DNA of 64,000 bases from Ophioderma brevispina (lineage: Eukaryota > Echinodermata > Ophiuroidea > Amphilepidida > Ophiodermatidae). Under the pieces are notes generated by a model, which ran no database searches, was not told the origin of the DNA, and worked only from the letters and a program-made list of their open reading frames with translations. Within the stretch, counting starts at the first letter, position 1, and each line of letters starts with the position of its first letter. Positions 48,526 to 58,892 of the stretch are shown here, piece by piece. The DNA is taken from the NCBI GenBank assembly GCA_023653785.1, contig JAMKCH010007122.1:124001-188000 (forward strand). Reading direction: 5' to 3'. A program made the position numbers and the translations under genes.

Positions 48526-49109
48526 TGTGTCTACCCCAGAATTGGTTTTAAACATTGCCTACCAACAACATATCATAAATTTTAGAAGGCTTCAGTCACC
48601 TGTGTGTTATAATGCAGATCTTTTATCTTCACTATTCATAAAATCAGCTTTCACTGAAACTATTCCTGCATTAAGTTTGCGCTTTCTTTGAATATTCTAG
48701 GGTTTATGCCTTGACCATTGATTAGGACTATGAATGGCCCAACCGCTCAGGGTTGGCTAACATGGCTATATGGCCCTTGCACGGAATGTAAATTATATTG
48801 AATGGACTTTTGTTTGCCCTCCAGATCATCCAAGGATGTGAAGAATACAATACATGCACCGGTTCACCTGAACATTCAGCTATTTCTACAGGTGATTCCT
48901 TTGTATTCTCTGCATGCTTGGGTTGTTCTGGAGGCAGGTCTGGCCAAGATAACCTATTGACCTGCCGTGCAAGCGCCCTATAGTGCACATCATACCACAA
49001 ATACACGGGACTAAAGTTTTTATATACTAATCCCCTCAATGCATACCTCCACCTACAAAAGAGTAGAGGCTATTCCACTATCAACTGGAATCTAGTATAA
49101 GCAAATGAC

Positions 49110-49450
49110 TCCCACAAATGGTGACAAGGCTTTTTCAATGTTTATGTCAAATAAAGGGATGTTTTAAAGGTGTAAAAGCCAGTGATATTAATGGTAATTT
49201 TTATTTGTAACACTTTTCTCAAGATGTGCATTTTCTGGTCTCCAAAATAATAGACAATACTTTAAAATGTTGTCACCGATGTCTATTCCTTCATGGTATG
49301 ATTCATTCAACTCCTCCAGAAACTGATACATGTATCATTGTTACTTGATTTTTCAAATGATTGTTATGAGTGATGAGGACGTAAAAACATTAAGAGGGCA
49401 TCAATAGTAAATTTTGAGTGCACTTTGTGGGTTTAAATAGCGCCACATTT
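49110..49450 (+). repeat. Inverted duplicate of 57494-57835
   Basis: TTTATGTCAAATAAAG, AGGTGTAAAAGC.AGTGATATT, ACTGATACATGTATCA, AATGATTGTTATGAGTGATG and GAGGGCATC.ATAGTAAATT recur on the opposite strand at 57494-57835. It is the inner flank of the right inverted end of the 44969-49717 element. Confidence 0.8.
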
Positions 49451-49717
49451 ATTCTTCGTCAATTAATAGCCCGATTTTCTTCTGAACACTGATTTCCTTC
49501 GCTGAACGCCGTTCATTTTAATGTGAATCCGTGGACAGAGCGCAAACCCGACTACTTGATTCAACCGACTGTAGCTCGGTCTATACCTAACCAATGTGAA
49601 TGATCTTTACAGCAAATTAAAGATAATGAACTAAACTTTCAGATGATATCACATATGTGTTACTTAAAAATTCAAAATGGCGTACACAATCCGGGTCATT
49701 TTTTTTTACTCACCCTG

Positions 49718-50439
49718 TATGTCTTAGAAACAACCGTCACATAATTTACTTAAAGGAAATATGTCATGATTCTGAATATTTGGAAAATTTGGTATGGATG
49801 GAAAGCTTAAGTAACGTAGATTACATATAAATCAAAATAAGTTGAAAATTGTCCACATTTTTTGAGTATTTTGCCCTTTTAATTTCCCGCCCAATAGCTC
49901 ACTCGAAAACGATTCCGACAAATCCACATCGCAGGCAAATGTGACTTCAAAGTGATGACCATCCATAATTTAAGTCGTTGTGACCATCATAGCGCCGTGG
50001 TTCCACTTCAAGAATAATTAAACACACGAAATGAAACAAAATCTTTCCATTCCTGTAACTTTTTTTTCTAATTTTTATTATTAACTTTTCATTAATCCAT
50101 CAATCTCAGTGTACAGCAATAACAATTCGAGTAACACGATGTTTTGGTCATCACTTTGACGTCACGAGGTTGTGGGCGCTTTGATCAAGAGGACAGAAGG
50201 TAGTTATTCACATCCTTTTCTCACAATCCTTCCCCGTTTTCTTCGTAGGTCAAAAAGCAAAATTAAATGCTCTTTTTGTTTAATTTTAACATCAAATTTG
50301 TATTATTTTTTCGGGAATTCGTGATGTATGTACATATATTTTATGAATGTCAGTTAAACTGAGCTTGACAAAATTCTTGACATATTTTCCTTTAAGAACG
50401 GAAGTAAACTCCAATATCCTATTGCAGTTTATTCCGTTT
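49718..50439. other. No gene recognised
   Basis: AT-rich sequence without recognised motif, up to the start of the minisatellite. Confidence 0.4.
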
Positions 50440-51060
50440 AAGACAGCCCGTCCACCCAATCCAGTTTTTAAGACATTGTCTAAGAAACTGTTCAAAATAA
50501 CATAATAACAAAAAAGCCTATATAAATGAATTAACGTGACCTATATACATGACTTAAGTGAGTTAAGACAGTTGTCTAAAAACTGGTTCATAACACTATT
50601 CCCCAACAAATGACTAAACGTTAGTTTAAGACAGTTGTCTAAGAACTGTTCAAAGAATACTACAAGCAAAAATACTTAACGTGGTTTAAAGAAGTGTCTA
50701 TGAAACTGGTTCAAAATGAACATTAAAAAACTTATTAAATAAAAATGAATTACATGTACTGTATTAAATATTTACCGGACTGCCATAGTCTAGCAAAAAA
50801 AGACAGTTGTCTAAGAAACTGGTTTCAATAACACTAATAAGCAAAAGAATACAGTTGTCTAAGAAACTGGTTCAGAGTCCACTATAAGCAAAAAAGCCAG
50901 TTTGTCTAAGACTGGTTCAAAATAACACTAATAAGCAAAAATAAAGACAGTTGTCTAAGAACTGTTCAAATACACTCATGATAACAAAACGACAGTTGGT
51001 CAAGACAGTGGTTCAAAATACACTATAAGCTAAAAAAAAAGTAGAGGAAATTTTGATATC
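50440..51060 (+). repeat. 48 bp minisatellite, array 1
   Basis: About ten degenerate units of GACAGTTGTCTAAGAAACTG followed by GTTCAAAATAACACTAATAA and GCAAAAA. The unit head GACAGTTGTC is nearly self-complementary. The array ends at GGAAATTTTGATATCAGATG, which also ends array 2. No short hydrophilic gene is implied; translated frames are compositional. Confidence 0.85.
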
Positions 51061-51104
51061 AGATGAAAAATCCATTATATTCCCAATATAACGTGAGTCT
51101 TATA

Positions 51105-51640
51105 AGCAGCATGGCACCTTCACAAAATAATGAAATTTCTTCAATTGCTCTCAAATGATAGTCTAGGCCATTGGAAGAATAGAGATATATTTTACACATA
51201 AAAAGAACATACCCCAAAACAGATAGGGACTTGATAGGAGGATAAGACATCCAGGTAGGTAATTTGTAGGCCAACCTTTAATTTTTCCATTACCTTAATC
51301 AACAAATGTGTATATTACATGAATATTTTGACTCGTACTCACTGTAATTAAAACCACAAGCTATAGACGGTCAAACAGTGTGCATAGCGTGGAAACATGC
51401 ATACGGTGTGCCTGTTCTTGTGTTTAAAGGCCATATTCGTCGTCCGCTGAATTAGCGTCGCCGTCACGCTAATTATCACAATCGTTTGTTTTACCCATAA
51501 GGAAGCTGAATTTGGTCTTAATCATTTCGGGTGAGGGTTTTTGTATATAAAGCTTTAACAACCATGCAAAATATCGATTTTGAAAATCTTTAGGCTCACT
51601 ATTTTTCAAATGTGCAGGTCTCTTTAACGTTAGCCTATAT
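51105..51640 (+). repeat. Uninterrupted paralogue of the 32592 insertion site
   Basis: 51105-51360 matches 32330-32591, and 51360-51630 matches 37952-38225. They join at TTAAAACCACAAGC (about 51351). The site therefore represents the state before the 5.36 kb insertion. It lies between the two minisatellite arrays. Confidence 0.78.
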
Positions 51641-51649
51641 ACATGCCTT

Positions 51650-52320
51650 AAAGTGAGTTTAAGACAGTTGTCTAAGCAAATCTGGGTTCAAATAACACTA
51701 TTCATCCAACAAATGACTCAACGTTAGTTTAAGACAGTTGTCTAAGAAACTGGTTTAAAAAAAAAATAAAAAAAAAAAAACAAAAGAATACTAACAAGCA
51801 AAAATGACTTAACGTGAGTTTAAGAAAGTTGTCTATGAACTGGTTCAAAATAACACTGATAAGCAAAAAAAGCAAAGAAAAAAAAGACCGTTGCCTAAGA
51901 AACTGGATTCAAATAACCACTAATAAGCAAAAAATACATTGTCTAAGAAACTGGTTCAAAATACCACTAATACTCAAACAACACAGTGTCCCTAAGAAAC
52001 GGTTCAAATAACACTAATATGGCAAAAAAAGGCAGTTGTCTAGAAACTGGTTCCAAAATACACTACTCACAAAAAAAGACAGTTGTCTAAGAAACTTGTT
52101 TTCAAAATAACCTAATAGCAAAAAACAAAAGACAGTTGTCTAAGAAACTGGTTCAAAATACAATAATAAGCAAAAAAAGACAGTTGTCTAAGAACCTGGT
52201 TCAAAATAACACTAATAAGCAAAAAAGCAGTTGTCCTACGAAACTGGTTCAAAATAACACTAATAGCAAAAGACAGTTGTCTAATAAAGTGTTCAAAATA
52301 CACTACTATGAAAAAAAGTA
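51650..52320 (+). repeat. 48 bp minisatellite, array 2
   Basis: About thirteen units of the same GACAGTTGTC-headed repeat. The first units (TATATACATG.CTTAAAGTGAG, then ACAAATGACT.AACGTTAGTT) match those of array 1 in order, and both arrays end at the same ATTTTGATATCAGATG block. The array, with its flank, has therefore been duplicated as a block about 1.1-1.3 kb apart. An A-run with an insertion breaks it near 51752-51785. Confidence 0.85.
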
Positions 52321-52716
52321 AGTAGTAGGAATTTTGATATCAGATGAAAGCCATTATATTCCCAAGATAGCAAAGCCCCCCGTATTAATGGTTAACAATC
52401 AATATCAGCACAGAATTGAATAAGTTTGTTTCCCACGGTACTTGATGGGGAGTATCTGTAAGTGCCAGGCTCTCGTATCAAGTAGAGACCACAAAGACCT
52501 CGACGCGGAACAATGCACCTTTAAACCTGCAATAGTCTTAATTATAATATTTCACAACTAGTTTTCTCCAAAATATGCATTACATCATCCTGCACCATCC
52601 ACTTATCATCTTATGATGCAATCTATATCCAATATTATGCATCTGTGGTGCAATACCACAGTGCGATTAGCGCGTACCGCCCAAGACTGCACAATACGCA
52701 AAAATATTGGACAATC
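52321..52716. other. No gene recognised
   Basis: No recognised feature. Several TATC/CATC-rich words occur near 52590-52640. Confidence 0.4.
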
Positions 52717-52839
52717 GGTCATGCAACTCTTCAAGCAAATACTCTGTTTTTATTAGTTTTGAAGCCATTTAAAACTATTTTTGTCAAGTCAGCTTCTTCT
52801 TGCATAATAATAATAATATTGGATGGCCTTTTTCGGCTG
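52717..52839 (+). repeat. Direct repeat left of RT fragment
   Basis: GGTCATGCAACTC.TCAAGC through TTTGTCAAGTCAGCTTC to TTTTTCGGCTGA. The same sequence returns at 53282-53427 with a 23-29 base insertion in the middle. The two copies bracket the inserted RT fragment exactly. Confidence 0.9.
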
Positions 52840-53281
52840 AAAAAAAAAAAAAAAAAAAAATTCTTAAGCAAAGTCCAACCTCTTGAAACAGTCTCTAAGG
52901 AGGTAAAGAGAGTCGCCTTGTGGAAAGAAAGACTTGCCATCAACCAAGTAACATCTATCGGTATTGAACCTGGTGAGCATCTCCCACCTGGAGCTGACTC
53001 CTCATGGGCTGAATGGCGATGCCTCAATAGATTGAGAACCAGAACTGGCCGATCTAAGGTTTCCTTGCAGAAGTGGGGCTATCTGGAAGCAGACCAGGAT
53101 ACTACCTGTGGTTGTGGAACAGCACCACAGACAATGGAACACCTCTTGGTCTGCCCACTGCTGGAGCAACAATGCACAAACAAGGACCTTGCGGAATTCA
53201 GTGAAGCAGCCAGACGTTGTACCCATCTCTGGCTGGATCATATTTGAGAACCACAGTGTTTGGACACGATAAGAAGAAGAA
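52840..53281 (+). pseudogene. 5'-truncated RT tail (C-terminal zinc finger)
   Basis: A 442 bp insertion opens with 21 A residues. It then encodes the C-terminal tail of a non-LTR polymerase: FLSKVQPLETVSKEVKRVALW, PPGADSSWAEWRCLNRLRT, GRSKVSLQKWGYL, the zinc cluster TTCGCGTAPQTMEHLLVCPL, and an end at WLDHI before a stop. It finishes in AAGAAGAAGAAGG, a short A/G tail. The first about 27 bases overlap the last readable part of the element at 9640-11475 (TTCTTAAGCAAA.GTC.AACC), so both derive from one family. This copy carries the 3' part missing there. The tail alone has no enzymatic function. Confidence 0.85.
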
Positions 53282-53427
53282 GGTCATGCAACTCGTCAAG
53301 CAAATACTCTGTTTTTATTAGTTTTGAAGCCATTTAAAAGAAGGGGTGATTTTCTTTGAAGCCATTTTTGTCAAGTCAGCTTCTTCTTGCATAATAATAA
53401 TAATATTGGATGGCCTTTTTCGGCTGA
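53282..53427 (+). repeat. Direct repeat right of RT fragment
   Basis: Second copy of 52717-52839. At 120-145 bp it is far longer than usual target duplications. It continues into the left arm of a palindrome that the first copy contains only in part. Confidence 0.9.
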
Positions 53428-53542
53428 TAACAGAAAATATCGCCCTCGCCAAGAAAATATCGGGCTCGTCTACGACTCGCCCGATATTTGATCTAGGCTC
53501 GGGCGATATTTTCTGTTATCAACCTCAGCCATCCAATATTAT
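53399..53542. mobile_element. Palindromic element with TATCG..CGATA arms
   Basis: ATAATATTGGATGGC, CGGCTGATAACAGAAAATAT and CGCCC are inverted at 53498-53542 (GGGCGATATTTTCTGTTATC, then GCCATCCAATATTAT). A second small hairpin (ATATCGGGC with GCCCGATAT) sits in the centre. The left arm is also present at about 52806-52839. Confidence 0.75.
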
Positions 53543-53559
53543 ATAAGTACGACGGTCAT

Positions 53560-54007
53560 GGCGGTCCGGTAAGTATTTCTCACGGTGTAGTCTGTGTCAC
53601 AGACTGCGCAAAAATATTATCTAAATTGGTACTGCTCGAGAGATTAACGGTATCAGTCCGTTGTAGAGAATGTGTGTAAATGAAACTAAATCTCAAATAT
53701 CTCCGGAAAACGAAGGGGGTTCTATGGATGTTTTTGCATCAGAGGGTCCGTTACTATGTTTTGTTTTGAATCTGTATCGTAATTGGGTCTAAACATATAG
53801 AACCTAGTGAGAAAATTGAACGTTTTTGTCTGGTACTTCGGTTCTCGCAGACACGGAAAAGTGAACACGCAATCTCTACGGGCGCATCCATTTTTCCCAC
53901 AATGCCTTTCGATATTTTTCCCGTCTTGAGAATTTTCAAACACTGTTTTCAATTTACGATAATTTTTTTTCCATTTAAAAACAGGATTACGTACTTACCG
54001 GACCGCC
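53560..54007. mobile_element. 448 bp segment with 16 bp inverted ends
   Basis: GGCGGTCCGGTAAGTA (53560-53575) is exactly inverted as TACTTACCGGACCGCC (53992-54007). The interior is non-coding and no flanking duplication is evident. It is likely a MITE with short ends. Confidence 0.55.
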
Positions 54008-54299
54008 GTAATCCAATAGTTCATATTTTGCACGGTTACCAAGGGGGTGGCTAACCTCCGTGTATTCTTTATAGACCTCGGATTTTGTGATTTGGATATC
54101 ATTGGATATAGCTACCTGCACCAACTGGGTTGTAACGTAACACCATTCCTTTTGAATTTACACCTTTCTGAATCAATAGGGGACCGCATCCACTTGCGTT
54201 AGATTAAATCTCCCCTGTTAATTTTATATTAACACAACATTTGGTGCTACATTTGGTGATATAACACTACTTGTGTTAATTTTACACACACCATAGACA

Positions 54300-54476
54300 G
54301 GGAGCAAAACGGACTACTTGATTAAATATCAGTAAGCTAGGTCTACATGTATACCTAACCGACTAATAAGATCAAGCTTTCCGTTGATTTACTGCATATG
54401 GTTGAGATTTTTGTTTTCGAAAAGAAACACGATGGCGAATACAAATAGGGTTGAGGTTTTTTTCTGACTCACCCTG
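54300..54476 (-). mobile_element. Single end related to the 44969-49717 element
   Basis: ACTACTTGATT, AGCTAGGTCTACATGTATACC, CGATGGCGAATAC and TTTTTCTGACTCACCCTG followed by TA match the right inverted end of that element. No partner end is identified nearby. Confidence 0.6.
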
Positions 54477-54836
54477 TACAATCAAAGTTAGGACCATTTT
54501 ATATAAGACTTGCGAATTTCACATTGTCTTCCCATAGAACACAATGCAAAAATGGGACCAAAGTAGGTAATGGTGTATCCTATGGTCAACAAAAGCATAC
54601 AAAACACACCAAGGATAAAAACATTATACGAGCGAATACTTGGAATATTTATTAAAGTGGGGAACAAGATTAAGACAAAGTAAACTGAACCATAACGGCA
54701 ATACAAGATATAAAAACAACAGAAATAGTGGGGGACTGTATTGCACAGATATTATGGGAGTGTGCAAATCCGGATAAATTTGTTAATTTTTTAGTTTTCT
54801 TATTTTGTGATTTTTAACATTTATAATCACAAAATT

Positions 54837-55596
54837 GATGGAAGCACTTGCCACACCCTTTCATGGCCCCCAGCTTGGATTTTCAAGGTTACACAGGGAT
54901 AAAATTTTTAGAATGTTCCGATTGTGTTGAAAAGCGCACCATGATGTCTGTCTGGTTACAAGGATTCCAAAAAGGTATAGTTTTATACGACATGTGAACT
55001 TTAGTTTTGAAGTTATGGGGTAAAACTGTCAAACTGGTAAAAAAGTCCAATTTTTGGTTTGTCCAGTGGTCCAAAAATTAAAATTTTGCTCAATTTTTGT
55101 AAACTGTGTTCAATGGTTGGTTTAGCTCATAGATGAATCTAGGAGTTTTGCCTATCTTACGTGTCTGGTATTACCAAAATGAATGGGCGAATAAAGTCAC
55201 AGCTATTGGCCAGGTATTGGATTCTATTGACCTGTGACCTATTTTGTTGGATACCGTGAAAACTAAGCATAACAGATAAGGCAAACTATTCCTTATTTCA
55301 ATCCTTTAAGCTAGGGAAACAATTTGCACCAATATTAACTGAATCAAAGCAACTTTTAACTTTGACCCATGTACACACCAAAATTGACTTTTTCACCATT
55401 TTTACAGTTTTTACCCCATAACTCCGGAACTATAAGCCATAGATAGTGTAAATTATCCTTTTTGGAATCCTTGTGACCAGACCAAACACCATGGTGTGCT
55501 TTTTAACACATTCAGAACATTTTAAATTTTTGACCCCTGTATAACCTTGAAACTCAAGCTGGGGGCCATTAAAGGGGGTTGGCAAGTGCTTCCATC
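54837..55596. mobile_element. Large palindromic foldback element, family P copy 2
   Basis: 760 bp. The left edge GATGGAAGCACTTGCC is exactly inverted at 55581-55596. The arms of about 370 bp continue with GGCCCCCAGCTTG, AAGGTTA.ACAGGG, AAGGATTCCAAAAAGG and GTTATGGGGTAAAA, each with its complement. The inner arm (TTCCAAAAA..GTATAG, then GGTAAAA..GTCCAATTT and GTCC) resembles the inner arm of 5831-6688, while the outermost ends differ. It is non-coding. Confidence 0.75.
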
Positions 55597-56031
55597 ATTT
55601 ATGGATTATCAATGCTAAAGTACTTGTGTGCAAGAATTCACAAATTTGATCCGAAGCGCCCACTCTTACAACTACAGTCCCTTCTAAAAGAACCACAGAT
55701 ACTGACTGAACGCAACGTCGATGTCATTTCCAAAACCTATATCATTTAGAAGGAATGTCCCTCTGATAATACTTACTACTGAATGTACGGGGGTGGGTGT
55801 CATATATGAAAATACAGAAACAGATTTAATTATTTTTAAATACCTATGGATGTCATTTAATCACACCCCCAATATGGATGTCATTTATCACACCCCCAAT
55901 ACACTTACTTTTCTTTCTTATTTTCCTCACTTTTTGCTCTACTCTTTCTTCGTTCTTCCAAAAAATAACCTTTAAAAATCCCACAACATCAGTGCTTTGA
56001 TCCTCTGATCAGCCATAAGTAAGGGTTCCCC
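55597..56031. other. No gene; short direct repeat
   Basis: ATGGATGTCATTTA.TCACACCCCCAATA occurs twice in tandem near 55846-55903. No gene is seen. Confidence 0.5.
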
Positions 56032-57074
56032 CAAAAGATAAGTCCACCCTAAAAATTCGAGGACATTTTGTTGCATAACTTCACTTAGAACTGGATGTTT
56101 AGAAATTTCAAAAAGTTTTAAGAGAGGAAACATTTGTCTCTGCCACAAACGTCGTTGCTTTTCAAAAAAACACTTTTGGCATCAACACACACACTCCCTT
56201 TTTCCAAAAATTATGTGCAAGAAAGTGGCACTTTACCGTATTCAAAGTTCTAAAGTCAAGAAAGTATCAATTAACAACAACGACTTCATACATCTTTATA
56301 TTCATTGCAGGTCTGAATAAATAAGCTTAAAACATGAACGCATAGGCAAACAAATGGACAAACAAGACAAATATGCAGACAAACAAACAATGAGATTAGA
56401 TTTGAGTAAGCAACACCACTCGAAATGTGAAGCAGATCGACACATAAAGGAGAACTGGCTCAACGCGGCATGGAACCACATTCATCACCAGAACATCAGC
56501 AAATTGGTAAACAGCATGTGTAAACACTAAAATGTCACCAGTGCAGATGGAGGAAACATTGACAATTGAGTCTCACCCTGAATGACAAAACAATTAAGCT
56601 TTTTTTGATTGAAACAGGCATTTGAAACAGGCATTTCAATAACTTCTTTCTTTCATAAAAAAGAGCAATATGCAAAGAAAAATGACTATTTAAAGCTTAC
56701 ACCTCATTCTTTATTTTCCTGCATATTTGTCTTGTTTGTTTATTTGTTTGCCCATGCGTCAATGTCTTAAGCTTATTTACTTCAGATCGCAATGAATATG
56801 GAAATGAAATCGTTGTTGTAAATTGTTAATTTCTTACTTTAGATCTTTGAATACGGTAAAGTGCCACTTTTTCTGACAACATCATTTTTGGAAAAATGGA
56901 GTGTGTGTGTTGATGCCAAACGTGTTGTTTGAAAAGCAACGACTTTTGTGGCAGAGCGAAATGTTTCCTCTCTTCAAATCTTTTTAAATTTTTCCAATTA
57001 TCCAGTTCTAAGTGAAGTTATGCAACGAAATGTCCTTGATTTTTTTTTGGGGGGGGGGGGGACTTGGGAACCCT
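56032..57074. mobile_element. Foldback element, family T, long form
   Basis: AGGGTTCCC at the left is inverted as GGGAACCCT at the right. The arms are at least 330 bp and include GGACATTTTGTTGCATAACT, GAGAGGAAACATTT, GGCATCAACACACACAC, AAAGTGGCACTTTACCGTAT and AATAAGCTTAA, all inverted on the right. The unique centre (about 56400-56690) is non-coding. The short copy at 19784-20160 has the same outer arms. Confidence 0.78.
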
Positions 57075-57493
57075 GTATTATGGATATGAATATTATTAAT
57101 TATCAGAAATACATTTATTGTGTCTAACAACATAACCTAAGTACCTCAAGTCTATTTTTATAGGAGGTATTTGCTGTTATAGGGCATATTTTAAAATGAT
57201 TGGATTTGGCTTCCATTTTGAATTTGAAGTATGACTTAATGTTGCAAGTGCCATACACTTGTTCATTGGATCTTATAGTATAGTTAGTAACTTCATAGTT
57301 TGATAATATATGGATGAATAGATAATTATTATTTATGGCGACACCATCTTGGATTTCCAAAACGCCCAAGGATGTCCATGTGGCACCCGGCAGTTATTCT
57401 TTTTACACACTCCTAATCTATCATTTTCAGCAAAAAATTGTGTATATACACAACTGTACGGTCACATAAACGTTATCTCTGACTAATTTAATG
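57075..57493. other. No gene recognised
   Basis: The 81-codon minus-strand frame at 57124-57369 has no motif. Confidence 0.4.
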
Positions 57494-57835
57494 AGACGCT
57501 ATTTAACCCCACAGAATTCTGTCACAATTTACTATCGATGCCCTCTTAACGTTTCTACGTCCTCATCACTCATAACAATCATTTGAAAAATAAACTAATT
57601 TGATACATGTATCAATTTCTGGATGAGTTGAATTAATTATACCATATGAAGGAACAGACACCGGTAACAACTTTATGAAGTTTAAAGTATTGTCAATTTT
57701 GTAGACCAAATATGCCACAAATTGCATAAATTCCGCACAAATTGAATGGTACAAATTAAACTTACCATTTAATATCACTAGCTTTTACACCTTTACGATA
57801 CCACTTTATTTGACATAAACATAGACAATGCCCAC
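57494..57835 (-). repeat. Inverted duplicate of 49110-49450
   Basis: Matches the sub-terminal part of the 44969-49717 element on the opposite strand, moderately diverged. The associated terminal sequence was not found beside it. Confidence 0.8.
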
Positions 57836-58055
57836 AAATGCGTATTTATCATAAAATGGAGCGATTTTTGTAATTAGAATTGAGATCCTAGATTGTACTT
57901 AAAGGCCGACTCAGAGATTTCCCGATGAGGGCGCCCTCAATTTTCAAACAAATTGTGTTTTTTGCATGTGAATATGCATGTCCATATACTAATCACGTGT
58001 GAAATAGCTAAGCTCAAATCGAAGTCCTTCATATAGAAAATCACATCTTTGTTTA

Positions 58056-58077
58056 AAAATTCCGGATCCGGAATTTT
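58056..58077. repeat. Perfect 22 bp palindrome
   Basis: AAAATTCCGGA followed by its exact complement. It is isolated, with no array or element ends around it. Confidence 0.8.
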
Positions 58078-58589
58078 GTTATACCACAGATCCTATGGCA
58101 CTGATCATATTATACACATAAATGTTTATTGCCAATCCAACGAAAAATCCGATTCATCTCTAACTTTGGAATTGGGCATTCTAGGTGACTATCTTTAGTT
58201 CTAGTTGACTATTTTTAATTAATGTATTAAAAATTAATTCTGAAATTCCGGTCAGACTTTAACGGTAGAGCTGGAAATGCTAAGTTTAGTCCGTCCATGA
58301 TGAAATAGTGCCACCTCAAGAAAATGACCTCTAACTTGACTTGCTGAAACCAATAAAATCAACTAGTAGATGAGCAAGATACGTACATGGCGTTATTTCA
58401 AGGTCTATTTGATATTGAAGGCCGTTTCCAGCAGCCGTGAATATTATCGGGACCACGATATTTAATATTCTCTAGTTACCAAAATCCGGCGTTTGCGACA
58501 CATAGACATTGTGGAGCTTAAACCATTCACAGGTATAGTTTATAGCCCAGTTACCATGCACCTGTAAAAAATCTCATTTTTTGGAAAAG

Positions 58590-58702
58590 TTACAATTATC
58601 AAAAATTAAAAAAAATGTCTAATATTGCTTTAATATGTGTTATTTATAAAAAATCAAAATGTGCGGACACAATTAATCAGGGTCAATTTTTACTCCACCC
58701 TG
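58590..58702 (-). mobile_element. Single CAGGGTG-type end
   Basis: ATATGTGTTATTTATAAAAA, AAATGTGCGGACACAATTAA, CAGGGTCAATTTTTACTCC and ACCCTG followed by TA match the right end of the 44969-49717 element. It is an orphan or a diverged sister end. Confidence 0.5.
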
Positions 58703-58868
58703 TATAATGGCAGGGGGAATTTTAGAGGTTTGAATCTTTAATTTGTAATTTGTAAACAAACACAAGTCAGAAAATATACATCCATTTCATTGTGACTGCA
58801 TGTTTTATTCTTCTAATTTGTAAGGGGTTTTGTTCGTTGAGTCATAAGGCATGTAGGTATATTGCTTT

Positions 58869-58892
58869 CACTCTCTCTCTCTCTCTCTCTCA
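58869..58892. repeat. (CT)n microsatellite
   Basis: Uninterrupted CT dinucleotides. Confidence 0.9.

Larger units (their letters stand above)
46889..48708 (+). repeat. 1.8 kb tandem duplication, unit 2
   Basis: Repeats unit 1 from CCGCCATGTGGAAATTTTAA to ATTCTAGGG, including both nested elements with the same target-site flanks. One event duplicated a segment that already held both insertions, or the assembly has placed two noisy versions of one segment side by side. Confidence 0.85.
44969..49717. mobile_element. 4.75 kb element with about 180 bp inverted ends
   Basis: Starts CAGGGTGAGTCAAAAAA and ends with the inverse TTTTTTACTCACCCTG. Arms of about 180 bp share TGACCC, GCCATTTTGAA, GGTAT- or GGTAATCC-like blocks, CGAGCTACAGTC and GAATCAAGTAGTC. 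TA follows the right end. The left flank is TT, so the TA target is imperfect. CAGGGTGAGTC-type ends suggest a Tc1/mariner-like element. No transposase remains. It contains a tandem duplication holding two hAT-type MITEs and two CAACGCGTTG foldback elements. Related single ends lie at 54300-54476 and 58590-58702. Confidence 0.6.

Noticed and set aside
50440..52320. CRISPR-like 48 bp repeats
   Set aside because: The whole unit repeats, with no unique spacers. This is a minisatellite.
52645..52860. N-terminal part of the 200-codon frame as a real protein start
   Set aside because: These codons come from the direct repeat and the poly(A) run. Only the part after 52861 resembles an RT tail.
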